Shown: positions 7,399-17,700 of the stretch, piece after piece
Position numbering within the stretch: position 1 is the stretch's first letter
Layout: each line of letters begins with the position of its first letter
DNA from: Deltaproteobacteria bacterium
GTDB lineage: Bacteria > Desulfobacterota_E > Deferrimicrobia > Deferrimicrobiales > Deferrimicrobiaceae
NCBI GenBank assembly: GCA_023489025.1
Contig: JAMDCN010000077.1
Span: 1-26,793, forward strand
DNA length: 26,793 nt
Reading direction: 5' to 3'
Made by a program: the position numbers and the translations under genes
The notes under the pieces: model-generated
Seen by the model: only the letters and a program-made list of their open reading frames with translations
Told to the model about the DNA's origin: nothing
The model's database searches: none

Positions 7399-7624
7399 TG
7401 AAGACCATTCCTTCCTTGACTCTTACTGAGGCTCCGGGTGAGAGTACCCCTTCAGGTTTATCGCCGTGGCCTTTCTTGTACTTCACGGAGTATGTGATCT
7501 CGGGGTGCTGTGAGTAATTTGGCACCTCCAGGGTGACTAACTCCGCATAGGTGATCATCCCCTTCGGCCACTCGTGTGGAGACCCTTCTACGATAATCGT
7601 GACCGTCTTCTTCTCTTCCGACAT
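7373..7624 (-). CDS. Single-domain ubiquitin-like protein (multiubiquitin/BUBL type)
   Basis: 83 residues with a beta-grasp pattern resembling the multiubiquitin family: initial strands TVTIIVEGSPHEWP, an ITYAELVTL helix, then EITYSVKYKKGHGDKPEG and a closing VKEGMVFSVSETGQS. It contains one UBL unit rather than the tandem repeats the family name suggests. The C-terminus is TGQS, not a free di-glycine, so either trimming exposes the Gly or the chemistry differs from ubiquitin. A purine-rich ribosome site lies upstream of the ATG. The following E1-like gene starts inside its 3' end, implying fixed stoichiometry. I saw only weak promoter candidates in 7625-7760. Confidence 0.85.
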   Translation of the reverse strand: MSEEKKTVTIIVEGSPHEWPKGMITYAELVTLEVPNYSQHPEITYSVKYKKGHGDKPEGVLSPGASVRVKEGMVFSVSETGQS

Positions 7625-7760
7625 ACCCCGCCCCCCTTTCTAAATTTGAGTATTTCCCTTGCCATGCTTTCCCCAACCCACTCGACGCCTGCTCCGGTAA
7701 TCTGTCTTGGAGCCTTGTACGATGTTTCGTGTGGAACCTTTTATCCTCGATGTAATCATG

Positions 7761-10700
7761 TCACGCCTTGAGCCGAACTTTTCGTTCCTTGTACAGTCGC
7801 CAGATCTGTTCTTCACACCGCTTTGGATACTTGAGGATGGTCTTGCCCCAGAAGGTCAGGACTGCCCATCCCTGAGCCTGCAACTCGTTTCGCTTCATGG
7901 CATCGGAGGCGAGCTTGTCCTTCCCGGCGTGATAGGCGAAACCGTCGCAGTAGATAGCGATCTTTTCTTCTTCGTATGCAAAATCAGCGATGGTAATGGT
8001 CACGCCATCTTTCTCGAAAGTTTTCTGGGGCACAGGTTCCGGCAATCTCCCACTCTCCCTGATGGCTTGGAATAAAGCCTTCTCGATGACCGTCCCGGAA
8101 GTCGGTTCACACTCCTTCTCTCCGATCCAGCGCTCGGACAACTTCATCCCATCGTACCTTCTCGATGCAATGGGCTCGCCGATCAATTCTCCGCTCGCGA
8201 ACTGGAACAGAGCATCCCGGATGATGTTCTTGTCCAAGTTGCGATGGAAGGGTTGGTTCCTGTAGCTCTTCAAACACCGATAACACGCCTTGTCGCACTC
8301 GTGATTGAACAGCCTTTGCTCCGCCAAATTGGCCCATTCCGGCATCTTCCTGGCGAGAACCTTCAAATAACCAGCGCCGCCCGGGGTGGTTTCGTAGAAG
8401 ACGATCTCCATGCCTCCGGCCCTCGTCGGGTGGTAGAAGAAGGCGATCTCATCTCCTTCAACTTCAAGCAACTCCCTCGCTCCGGCAATCAGCGATGTAC
8501 CAAGAGTTCTTACGAAGGATCCGGAATCGTACCCCTTAAGTAAGGATGCCGTCAGGGGCAGAACAAGGGCATCTGCGAAGAACTCATACCCGAGGATGTA
8601 CGAGGCGACCTGCCCGGAGCACCGGGTCGCATGGTCCTGGTCCCATCGCTGCCCCTGCTTTGCGTTTAGCGACCCGGGACGATGCTTGCCACAACTCTGG
8701 CACAGCTCAAAATGTTCCCCCCTGGTCCCATTGAAGGGCCTTTTCCCTTCGTTGGTAACCAGGATCTTGGCATGACGGCAGAACTCGAGATGGGCAAATG
8801 GATAGGGATAAACATCGACGCTTAATGCATCGGTCTGGATCAGCCGCTCTCCGCGTTCGAAATAGATCCTCTCGCGGCCTTCCTCGGCCGAGGTGATCTG
8901 CGTGTTCTGCTCGGCCTCGAACGATTCGACGAAAGCCACATCGTGAACTTCCGTGATGACGTTCCCGCATTCGGGGCAGGAGTTTCTGACCTCTTCCGAG
9001 GCATATCCGCAGGAGGAGCAGAAGCAATAGGGGCGGACACGGCCCGACGCGTCGAGATTACCCTCGGCATCGCCACTGACCACCCTGGTCCTTCCCTCGA
9101 AGGATGCCCGGATGCTCTTCAACTTATGTCCATTGGCGTACACCATGTTCCCGGGCGCGAACTCGAAGAGCGCCACCCAGGCAGGCCGCCGCAACGAGCT
9201 TAGATCGTTGACCCCTGGTTCCAGGTTGAAAGTATCGGTCGGGAACTGATAGGAGGGCAACAATCCTTCATTGGCGAAATAGTTGAGCACATAAGCGGTC
9301 CTCTTGTCGCTGGTCAGCTCCCGATACGCCCGGGAACGGGCCTGGGCCTTCTGTATGGCTCTGCGGTCGGCAGTGATTCTCCGATAGTGGACGAACTCTT
9401 CAAACACCCGTTGGATCTGGACAAACCAGTTGTCGAGGATCCGTCTGATTTCACCGGGCATGCCCTTTATGATCTTGCCAATGGCAGTGATCTGCTCGTT
9501 GTCGCAGGGGCCGAAGGCTCCACAAGCCCCGCCGATCAGTTCCTCGGACCGTAAACCGATTTCCGCAAAGAGAGGATCTACAAGGTTCAATCGAAGTTCC
9601 CGTGGATTATCGATGTCCGTGATGAAATCCCTCATGAGATCCGGAATCGTGCTGACCACGTTTTCCAGCACAAGGGACCGGACATGCCGCGCCAAGATCA
9701 TGCTGTTGTCGAGGCGAACCGTCGGCGGAAAGAAATTTCCCCGCACGAGCCACGGAGGATCCTCGAAACAATGCCTGTCGTGAGGCCCCATACCACAGAA
9801 CGTCGAAATGAATCCGATCCGCAGCCTGCGCCCGGCACGGCCGGCTCGCTGGATATAATTTGCCGGGGTCGGTGGGCAATTTCTCAACAGGACGGTCAGG
9901 AGCGGCCCGATATCGACACCCAATTCAAGGGTTGGGCTGCACACGAGGGCGTCGATTTTCCCGTTCTTGAAATCCTTCTCTCGCTCCGCCCTCTGATCCT
10001 GGCCAATCTGCGCGGTATGCTCTGCCGCGATCAATCTTTTCGGGGCTTCCCGGGTATACAACCGGACGTAGTACTGTTCCGGATCGGCTCCCTGAGGCAA
10101 CAGATCGATCCCGGTCCCGGTGCACCGGTGGCTGTAGCAGGCATTCCCTTTATTCGGACGCCAGACGTGGCACTTCCGGCACCGATAACCGGTCTTCGCG
10201 GGAACCAGCCGCAGAACTCGCGCCGCAACCTGCATCGGCTTTCCCGTTCCAATGGCATTGCGAACACGTGGAGGAAGATGCGCTGGTGTAACCAGGATCT
10301 CGTTCTTGAGCAGCAACCGGACCACCGATCGGATCCATGCATCCTGGGCGCTTTCAGCGAGCCCCTCTCGCGCCAGCAGGCGTGGTATGACCGCCGCCCC
10401 TCCCTGCGTGGTGTCGCGGGTCACTGCCTGGAATTTGTATCCGCCGATCCCTGCCCTTGCTGCCTCGTTCCGGTCCATCATGAAAAAGATAGGACGTCGC
10501 TCATGTTCGGGAATGGACAGAGAATAGGGTTCCACCTGGAGCATGGCCCACTTGTCTTGCGCGGGATCGATGTACTCCTGAAAGAAGGGGAAATCCACCG
10601 CCCGCGCCCTGCGCATCCGATCCAATATTCCTCGTACCAATACGAGGCCACGCTGCACGTCAATGGCTGAGCTACGGCAGACCTCTTGAAATTCCGGATC

Positions 10701-12950
10701 TTCCCGGAGTTCTTCGAGGAATTCGTACCTGACCTCCACCAGAGCAAGATTTTCCAAAGAAACGCGTTGATGTGTCGATCGGCAAAACTCCCCCCCAGCC
10801 TCGAAAAGCAGAGCATGAATCCAAAGATCCCTCTCCTTATCCGTCAATCTCTTGCGCGCAAGCCCAAGGTCCTGCAATTTGTTCAGGATCTTGTGAGGAA
10901 CCTCGTCAAATGAAAGACCGTCGGTCCCGGCTCCCCGAACGAGACTCTCGATGATATGACGGATGACGAAGATACGCTGGCGGTCCTTCATATACCCCGC
11001 CTGATGCGCCGCCTCCTGCCGGTTGTCGGAGAAGATCAGGAGTTTTCGGTCGTCTCCGTCGAGCTTGTCCAGGTGGTGTGACGCCAACAACGAAGTCGAA
11101 GAGGCGGCGCCTGTCCGCAAGAGCGACAGGATATCGCCGCCCCTTGTATAGGTACTGTTGCAAACAGGACAAGTAGTTCCCCTGCCGCGGAGCACTTTCT
11201 GTACGGTCAAGCTATCCGTGGAGCCGCAACTGGGGTTCTCGCATCTGCCCACGGGTTCCTCGTGGACCATCCCGCATGCGTGGCACACTGTGCGGTCGAG
11301 CAGCCGTTGGCGCGCCGCCGTGGTACGCCGCTTCGATGTTCTCGTCGAAAGGGTATCTCCCTCGCCCTCCTCATCCTCGTTTTCATCCCCCATCTCGGCG
11401 TGGACCATCGGCGTGACATAGCCGGTGGAGTCGTCGCTACCGAAAGCATCATTGGCGACAGGTGGCATCCCGGGCTCGTTGAGGAACCGGATTTTAACGA
11501 AGTCCTGGCCACAGGTCCGGCACAAGGCCGCCGGCCGGACTGCGCTCTCGCAACGCGGGCAAGATTCGGAGCCGTCCTTCACCAAAAGACGACATCCCGG
11601 ATTCATGCAGATACCAACATCGTAGACCCCGTGGAAAAAGGTGTGCAGTTTGGGCCTTAAGACCGGTGGGTCCTCGTCGGTACCGATGCTCCCGACCAGG
11701 AGATAGGCTTCGAGCAGGGTTGTGAGGTTGGTTTTTCCCAGCGCTTTCGCTGCCGGGATACGTTCCATTATGAAATCGCCGATCTCCTCCAGGGAGCGGG
11801 GGACTTCACAAGCTTCCGATACCGCCTCGACCAGCCGGTTGCCGAGAAGCATCGCCGCAACGTTGGTCGGTACGGACCCTCCTTCCACAAGCTCCTTGCC
11901 CGTGATGCGGCAGGCGAGATCGAGTACCTTCCGGGAATCTTCGACCGGAAAATCGGCGAGAACTTCCGGTTCGACCCTGACGAAAGGCGGGGTATACGGA
12001 AAATCCGGGACCTTCCGGGGAGCAGCGGTTTCCCCAACGATGCCTGTCTCTTCGAAAGGCTCGCCGAACAGATTGCCGACGAACTTCACCAGGGCTTTGT
12101 CGCCCCCGGCACCCTCCGAGACCGTTGCCGAGGTACCCAAACACCGCAAGCGGCCTACCGGAAGACCGCACCGGGACTTCAACCGGCGGATGAGGTAAGC
12201 GATTTCCGTCGCAAGAGCCCCCCGGTAACTATGGATCTCGTCGAGAACAAGGTAGTTAAGGGATTCTCCGAACAGGGACCGATCCGCCTTACGGATCAGC
12301 ATGAACTCCAGTTCCTTGTAGTTCGTCAAGATGATGTCGGGAGGGGTTTCCCGGATCTTCGATCTGAGGACGATTTCATTGCCTTCCACGGGCGTCCCGA
12401 GCGTTGTCGCCACGGTTTCACTCTCTCCCGTGTAGAGGGCGAAAGTTAGCGGAACACCACTCCCCCCGACAAGATCGCGGAGCCGGACCAACTGATCGTT
12501 GGCCAAGGCGTTCATCGGGTAGAGAAGGATCGCCTTGGTGCCTTCGACTCCCTGCTCGCGCAGCTTGAGCACGCCACCGAGCATGGGGAGAAGAAATGCT
12601 TCGGTCTTTCCACTTCCGGTCCCCGTTTTGATGATGCAGTTGCGTCCTTCCTCGGAAAGACGCATCGCTTCTTCCTGGTGGCTGTAGAGTGAAGCGTTGC
12701 CGAACTTCCAGTCGAGACGGTTCAGGTCGGGATGTCCTAATCCGTCTGCAATAAGTTCCTTCAGGGTCTTTCCGCGAGCGTAGTCCCGGGCCAACGTGAC
12801 ATAGGGCCCTTTGACAATGACTCCCGACTCGTTGACATGGTTTTCGAACTGCTCCCGCAACCGGGGATCCGCAAGCCGATAGGTGCTCCGGAGGAATCTC
12901 CGGTACTCTTCGGTCAGGTGTTGTACGCAACTGAGCGCCGGGCTGCTCAT
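7761..12950 (-). CDS. Giant DEAD-like helicase with zinc clusters, DUF1998/MZB region and C-terminal nuclease-like domain (DruE / DrmA-DrmB-like)
   Basis: 1,729 residues from ATG 12950, which overlaps the PIN-like gene stop in an ATGA junction; an earlier in-frame start would overlap that gene by over 150 bases. Helicase motifs: Walker A TGTGSGKTE (109-117), DEIH (237-240), GTSATVS (272-278), SPTLELGVDIG (1006-1016) and YIQRAGRAGRR (1033-1043). CxxC-type clusters lie at about 449-481, 557-598 and 924-944 and again in the last third (YCFCSSCGY). The DUF1998-like region has FYETTPGGAGYL and CDKACYRCLKSYRNQ. The last 80 residues (ADFAYEEEKIAIYCDGFAYH, then LQAQGWAVLTF) look like a Vsr/DUF559-type endonuclease fold. 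It is probably a translocating effector. Druantia DruE and DISARM DrmA plus DrmB are the closest known types. Confidence 0.85.
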   Translation of the reverse strand: MSSPALSCVQHLTEEYRRFLRSTYRLADPRLREQFENHVNESGVIVKGPYVTLARDYARGKTLKELIADGLGHPDLNRLDWKFGNASLYSHQEEAMRLSEEGRNCIIKTGTGSGKTEAFLLPMLGGVLKLREQGVEGTKAILLYPMNALANDQLVRLRDLVGGSGVPLTFALYTGESETVATTLGTPVEGNEIVLRSKIRETPPDIILTNYKELEFMLIRKADRSLFGESLNYLVLDEIHSYRGALATEIAYLIRRLKSRCGLPVGRLRCLGTSATVSEGAGGDKALVKFVGNLFGEPFEETGIVGETAAPRKVPDFPYTPPFVRVEPEVLADFPVEDSRKVLDLACRITGKELVEGGSVPTNVAAMLLGNRLVEAVSEACEVPRSLEEIGDFIMERIPAAKALGKTNLTTLLEAYLLVGSIGTDEDPPVLRPKLHTFFHGVYDVGICMNPGCRLLVKDGSESCPRCESAVRPAALCRTCGQDFVKIRFLNEPGMPPVANDAFGSDDSTGYVTPMVHAEMGDENEDEEGEGDTLSTRTSKRRTTAARQRLLDRTVCHACGMVHEEPVGRCENPSCGSTDSLTVQKVLRGRGTTCPVCNSTYTRGGDILSLLRTGAASSTSLLASHHLDKLDGDDRKLLIFSDNRQEAAHQAGYMKDRQRIFVIRHIIESLVRGAGTDGLSFDEVPHKILNKLQDLGLARKRLTDKERDLWIHALLFEAGGEFCRSTHQRVSLENLALVEVRYEFLEELREDPEFQEVCRSSAIDVQRGLVLVRGILDRMRRARAVDFPFFQEYIDPAQDKWAMLQVEPYSLSIPEHERRPIFFMMDRNEAARAGIGGYKFQAVTRDTTQGGAAVIPRLLAREGLAESAQDAWIRSVVRLLLKNEILVTPAHLPPRVRNAIGTGKPMQVAARVLRLVPAKTGYRCRKCHVWRPNKGNACYSHRCTGTGIDLLPQGADPEQYYVRLYTREAPKRLIAAEHTAQIGQDQRAEREKDFKNGKIDALVCSPTLELGVDIGPLLTVLLRNCPPTPANYIQRAGRAGRRLRIGFISTFCGMGPHDRHCFEDPPWLVRGNFFPPTVRLDNSMILARHVRSLVLENVVSTIPDLMRDFITDIDNPRELRLNLVDPLFAEIGLRSEELIGGACGAFGPCDNEQITAIGKIIKGMPGEIRRILDNWFVQIQRVFEEFVHYRRITADRRAIQKAQARSRAYRELTSDKRTAYVLNYFANEGLLPSYQFPTDTFNLEPGVNDLSSLRRPAWVALFEFAPGNMVYANGHKLKSIRASFEGRTRVVSGDAEGNLDASGRVRPYCFCSSCGYASEEVRNSCPECGNVITEVHDVAFVESFEAEQNTQITSAEEGRERIYFERGERLIQTDALSVDVYPYPFAHLEFCRHAKILVTNEGKRPFNGTRGEHFELCQSCGKHRPGSLNAKQGQRWDQDHATRCSGQVASYILGYEFFADALVLPLTASLLKGYDSGSFVRTLGTSLIAGARELLEVEGDEIAFFYHPTRAGGMEIVFYETTPGGAGYLKVLARKMPEWANLAEQRLFNHECDKACYRCLKSYRNQPFHRNLDKNIIRDALFQFASGELIGEPIASRRYDGMKLSERWIGEKECEPTSGTVIEKALFQAIRESGRLPEPVPQKTFEKDGVTITIADFAYEEEKIAIYCDGFAYHAGKDKLASDAMKRNELQAQGWAVLTFWGKTILKYPKRCEEQIWRLYKERKVRLKA

Positions 12951-13450
12951 AACCCCTCCAGCCTGCATGCGGTCCGGACGTCGGAGAGCCATTTCTTTGT
13001 GTAATGCCACGGCAGAGGGAGGCGCTTTCTGCCAACCGCTTCCGCCATCTCCTCCAGTGAAACGAAGCGATCGAGGAGGCCCATCTTCGCTCCTACCCTC
13101 ACACAAGCCCTATCCTGCGACGAGATAAAAAAGATCCCGCTGACGTTTGTCGCGTAGGCAAGAAGTTCTTTCTCCCCGTCATGGAGAATCTGCAGTTTCC
13201 CTTCACTGGAAAGGACAGCCGCTGTCATCGTGGCGTCATCCACCTGACAAATGGTCATCTCCATCCTTAATCGGCCGGTATCGATTTCCAGGCGTTCTCC
13301 CGCAACAAGATTTCCGGTGTCGATCTCCTCGATGCACTTTTCGACAGTGGCAAAGCGAAACCCGTTCACGAGAGGCTCCCAAACTCCTTGCCTGTGGGCT
13401 TCGATGATTGCCGTTGTGTCCAGCAATACTTTTTCACCGGGCCGGATCAT
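12947..13450 (-). CDS. PIN-like domain protein paired with the ImmA/IrrE regulator
   Basis: 167 residues from ATG 13450, which overlaps the upstream metallopeptidase gene by 17 bases. The PIN-like pattern of acidic residues is visible: D11 in VLLDTTAII, E42 in CIEEID, acidic residues in HDGEKELLAYA (about 91-95) and D113 in FISSQDRAC. Such proteins are metal-dependent ribonucleases and often act as toxins. Here it is translationally coupled on both sides, to an XRE-ImmA protein upstream and the giant helicase downstream. It may be a toxin-like effector kept in check by the neighbour. An inactive structural role cannot be excluded. Confidence 0.7.
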   Translation of the reverse strand: MIRPGEKVLLDTTAIIEAHRQGVWEPLVNGFRFATVEKCIEEIDTGNLVAGERLEIDTGRLRMEMTICQVDDATMTAAVLSSEGKLQILHDGEKELLAYATNVSGIFFISSQDRACVRVGAKMGLLDRFVSLEEMAEAVGRKRLPLPWHYTKKWLSDVRTACRLEGL

Positions 13451-14594
13451 TTTCTGTAACCGGTCCCTCTCCGACCTCCGACAGGTGGTAACCGTCCAAC
13501 AGATTCCGTAACCCATCTGTGGACATATCCAGAATGCTTGCGGCCCGTCTTTCCGATATGTTCCCCTTAGCCAGAGCCTTCTTGATCGCCTCCATGAATT
13601 TTCTGGAGTACAGGCTGGGAAGATTGTTTTCCTCAGGTGTCCGACCGTTCCAGGTCAGCCGGTTTTCAACGATTGAAAGGCGATCCCGGGTCGACAGAAG
13701 TTCGAGGTTTCTCAACCAGAAATAGAGCGCTCTCGCGGTCACCCCAAATCCGTCCGCTGTCTGATTGATCCAGTCGTGAATGTCTTCATTCTCGCCCCGC
13801 CCCTTCCAGCGATCCTCCACGACCCGCCGAGGCATCAATAGAGCTGCCGCGAAATTGTTGGCCAGCTGCTCGACCCTCTTGGCCTTCGTTTTAGACGGGC
13901 TATCCGTATCCACCCACTCGGGCTGCATGTTCTGCCAGGTCAGGATGTGGAAGAGTTCGTGGGCGAAGTCGAACGCCCTCCGTCCGTCTGGCTCTCTGCG
14001 GTTGATGAGAATAGTGTTGAACTCCGGCAGGTGGCATGCCGCCCCGGAGATAGATACCCCCCCCTGGACATCCACGAAGAGGACAAGGATATCCAGTCTT
14101 TCTTCGGCGATCCCGGGCAAGGTCGTCGCGGGGGTTTCCCCAAGGTTCCAATTTTGGTGGAGCCGATCCGCCGCATCCCAAGCGTCTTCATAGGAGCTCC
14201 GCTCGGAAAGCCCGAGTTGGGCGACCAGCGGATTGAACAACTCGCCGAGCTCGGCTCTCAAGGCCCGGTACATTGCGATCCATCCGCCAGCCTTCTCCTC
14301 GAAGTCGTTTAGAACTTCCGGTTCCGCCTGCGCCCGCCAGCTAAAAGCCCCCTCACCAACAAGTCGGAATGGATCGGTGAAGTACTCCAAGTCCCTGAGC
14401 AGGAGCTTCATCAAGGAAAGCAGTTCTGCCGTGGAGACTTTCCTCGTTCCGTTTTCGATGGCGGACAGGGTCTGCCTGTCTTTGAATCCCAGTCGTTCGG
14501 AAAGCTCCTTCTGGTTCAGTGCAATACTCTCTCGCGCCGCCTTGATCCGCTCACCGACCATCCGGTTAAAATCTTTGCGAGTTTCAGCGGTCAT
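13434..14594 (-). CDS. XRE-family regulator fused to ImmA/IrrE metallopeptidase
   Basis: 386 residues. ATG 14594 was chosen over an upstream in-frame TTG because GAGAGG lies at a good distance before it. Residues 16-60 form an XRE helix-turn-helix (LNQKELSERLGFKDRQTLSA). The C-terminal half holds the zinc peptidase motif FAHELFHIL (H212, E213, H216) and EQLANNFAAALLMPR (242-256) with the usual third ligand Glu. Such proteins cleave repressors, often in response to phage or DNA damage. It heads the PIN-helicase operon behind a strong promoter, so it is probably the sensor and switch of this system, controlling itself or its coupled PIN-like partner. Confidence 0.88.
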   Translation of the reverse strand: MTAETRKDFNRMVGERIKAARESIALNQKELSERLGFKDRQTLSAIENGTRKVSTAELLSLMKLLLRDLEYFTDPFRLVGEGAFSWRAQAEPEVLNDFEEKAGGWIAMYRALRAELGELFNPLVAQLGLSERSSYEDAWDAADRLHQNWNLGETPATTLPGIAEERLDILVLFVDVQGGVSISGAACHLPEFNTILINRREPDGRRAFDFAHELFHILTWQNMQPEWVDTDSPSKTKAKRVEQLANNFAAALLMPRRVVEDRWKGRGENEDIHDWINQTADGFGVTARALYFWLRNLELLSTRDRLSIVENRLTWNGRTPEENNLPSLYSRKFMEAIKKALAKGNISERRAASILDMSTDGLRNLLDGYHLSEVGEGPVTENDPAR

Positions 14595-14651
14595 GTTTCG
14601 CCTCTCTTCCAACGGGTATACTCACTATTAAGCACGTTAATCTTGCAAAAC

Positions 14652-14680
14652 ATAATACGCAACAATATACTTCTTGTCAA
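14652..14680 (-). promoter_or_regulatory. Strong promoter for the XRE-ImmA / PIN / helicase operon
   Basis: On the minus strand: consensus -35 TTGACA (14675-14680), 17-base spacer, -10 TATTAT (14652-14657; five of six). It is about 58 bases upstream of the chosen ATG in an AT-rich gap (14613-14780) that otherwise holds no gene. The leader would contain TTAAGCACGTTAA, a possible small palindromic operator. Confidence 0.75.
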
Positions 14681-14780
14681 CAAAAACAATTTCCATTGTA
14701 ACGCCATGAAATAAAAGGGAATTATCGTTCTGAGGTATTCTGACTATCGAAACCAGGAATCTGCTACTTGCTGACCAACC

Positions 14781-17700
14781 TTACGACCCAGCTTTCCACT
14801 TCTTCACCTCCCCCTGCAGGAAGGCAAAGAAAGCGGGCCGTTTGCGGGCGAAGACGGGGAAGGTGGACAGTACATACTCGAACTCCGTTGCCGTCAGGCC
14901 ATAGGCCTCCGCTACTGACCGATTCAGAGTCCAAACGGTAGACCATGCCGCAGGCCAATCCCCGATATGCTGAAGTTCTCCTGGAATTGAAACTTGATCC
15001 GCAAGTGCGATCAAGGGGTCAATGCTTTTCGGGAAGGGCACAGCAACCCGGCTGACATGTGTAAAGTTCAACGTGCTCGAAACACGAAATCGCAATGCGA
15101 AGTCAAAAGTAAACGAGTTCATAACGGAAACTTCTGCCGCCGGGGACAAGACGTCAGATCTGATAATCGGTAATTTGTTGTTGGCGCAGGACCGCTCCGG
15201 CAGAACAGCCGCGATCATTGTCCTGAGATCAGTATTTCGAGCGATGTCGCGAAACACCAGTTTTCTGCCGGGATCAGGAGGACGACCAATCTTGGATTCG
15301 GCTTTCTCAATGTTAATCCAGCGGTCGACAGGCTTGATGTCCACAAGGAACTGCTCGATATGCTTCCCCTCGTAAAGCGGCCAGAAGCCTTTTTCCGCCA
15401 TAGCGGCGCGGACCTCGGCGAAGGGAGTCGACGTATCGGCGGGCCAGTTAAGACCGCAGACTCCTCGGGGTGTCCAAAGCCGCCCATCGGGCCTGGTCCA
15501 GAGGTCGCGGTCATTCGTCATATCAAACTCTCTGTAGAATTTCGCGTTCCACGTTCCCACCCCCTGATCCCCCAGGAGCGGGCGGGGTTCCATTCCCGGC
15601 AGGAGACCGTACATCTTAAGGACGATCTCCCGGTCACGCTCCGAGCGGTATTCAAGGAAGGCAAGAGTCCCGGGGGATAGCCTCTCTAATTCGTCCTTCC
15701 GGATCATGACCGTCCACGGTTTCGGGTCGTCGTTCGACAATTCTTCGATTTCGTGGCGCATGAAGGCAGAGGGGAAGCCGTCCATGGAAGGGGTCAGACC
15801 TTCTCCTGCACCATCAACGACCTTTTCGAGGACCAGACAGACGAACTTGAAGCTCGAATGGATGTTGAAGATCTTCTTCCGGTTCTCGAACCCGTAGAAG
15901 TTGAGAACCCGGCATTCATACAGAACGAGGTGCCGAAGGCCCGTGCACCCTTCGTTGTTGTAGAAGGCGCTCGGCACGAGATATCCGAGATGGCCACCAG
16001 CCTTAAGGATTTTGTGGCCCCGATCCATAAAATACTTGAAGAGGTCCGGATCGCCCCCGGTGGATTTTCCGTCCACCTCCCAATCAACGTACCGGTAGTC
16101 TCCCCCCCTCTTCAGGCAGGCAGCCGTTATCTTCTTGTTGCGGGCATACTCCTCGAAGGAAGACGCGAGCGTGAGGTCAGCGGCGTTAAGTTCCCGGATA
16201 CGGGTGTCAAGTTCTCCACCGGCATACGCCCGGATGAGGACATCCGCACTGCTGTAAAATTCCTTGCGGTCCGGCTTGACCTTGTCCCAAGGCGGGTTCC
16301 CGATAACCGCATCGAATCCTTTGTGTTCCCCGCGAAAGATCTCGGGGAACTCCAGCTCCCAATGAAAGAACTGCTCCCGGGTTCTTACCTCCAGGAACTT
16401 CGGCCACCACGATTGTCTTTCACAATAACTTCGAAGGTCCGCCGCCTGGAGGACGGCGTCCCACATGGACCAGATCTCCGGGATGAAGGCGGCGGCGTTC
16501 CGCAGGTCGAAGAGAAGCCGGGCGTGGGCGATGCACACCTCGGCGCGCCGCAGCCGATCCGCCTTATATTCGTACTCACCAGGAGTGTCGCGGCGTACCT
16601 CCCGGGGCAAGTTCGCGTCGATGAGATGCCGCTCGTCAAGGGCCGTGGCAATTTCGATATCGATGTTACCCTCGAAGAGGCCCCGTTGTCCCCGATAGAC
16701 CGGGGACGACGGGTGAGCGGGTTCGTGGAGTCTCTCCAGCCAAGTCCCCAGAAGAGAGTTGCCGCATCGGATATGGTGGTCGAAGAAAGAAAGGGGGCGG
16801 TCTCCCGCCAGAGATTCGATCCAGAGGGCGACCTGGGCCAGTTGGACAGCCATGGGGTTGAGGTCCACGCCGTAGAGACACCGTTCGACGATGCGCCGTT
16901 TGCACCAAGCTTCCCCGTCCCTTTCCCACTCGGCACGGACTGCTTCGCATAGATTTCTTCCCGGATGAAAGTCAGGCGGCGGGTCTTGGCCTTGTTCGGA
17001 CCGGTACGCTTCGAACAGCTTCCTCCCAAGGTACCGCGCGGCGCCCACGAGGAAATGGGCCGATCCACAGGCAGGGTCGATGACACGCAACGCCTCGATC
17101 TCGGCGGAGCCCTTTCCGGCAACGAGACCTTCGAGGGCTTTCCGTACCAGGAATTCGACGATCTCTTCGCGGGTATAGAACGACCCGCTCGATTTTCTCG
17201 CCCCGCCCGGGACAAAGTGGAATTGACCGGGCGAAAGCCTCCGGATCAGACGCGCCCGAGCTCCCTTCTTGAGTCCTTTCTCCTCTTCTCCCTCCTCTTC
17301 GGCGTTGGCCTCCTCCTCGTTTTCCTCTTCCTCTTCTTCGTCCCCCTCGTCCTCGACCAAGGCAGGATGTAGCCGCCCGGCCACCGTTCCTGCGACGATT
17401 CCCTCGGGTCCGCAGAGAGAAAGTTCTTTCTGAGCGCAAAGCCGAACCACCTCTTCCGGAGGCAGGATGAAATCCCTTCCCTGCACCCGGAGCTCGATCA
17501 TTTCTTCTTCCGCCACCCTCGGCTCGTATTCCAACAATCCTTCATAGACTGCACCGAGATGCTCGATAGCCAACTCCCGGAAAGAGACTCGCTCCCGCCC
17601 TACCCCTCGCCGTGGGCGGGTCGTCCCCAGGTTGAGCAGTAGCTCCGCAACAATCGAGTCTGGGAGCCTTACGGTCGCAAGGAAAGATCCTTCCCGCGTG

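Noticed and set aside
7625..7760. Promoter for the UBL cassette
   Set aside because: TTGGGG with a 17-base spacer is followed by a very poor -10; not convincing enough to annotate.
9684..10670. 328-codon plus-strand frame opposite the giant helicase
   Set aside because: Antisense shadow of a strongly supported gene with complete helicase motifs; no ribosome site or motif.
12950..13106. Longer N-terminus for the giant helicase
   Set aside because: The extra 52 residues overlap the PIN-like gene in another frame, and ATG 12950 gives the typical ATGA coupling.
15753..16952. 399-codon plus-strand frame opposite the methyltransferase
   Set aside because: Antisense shadow. The methyltransferase frame carries motifs I and IV here, and this frame has no recognisable domain.
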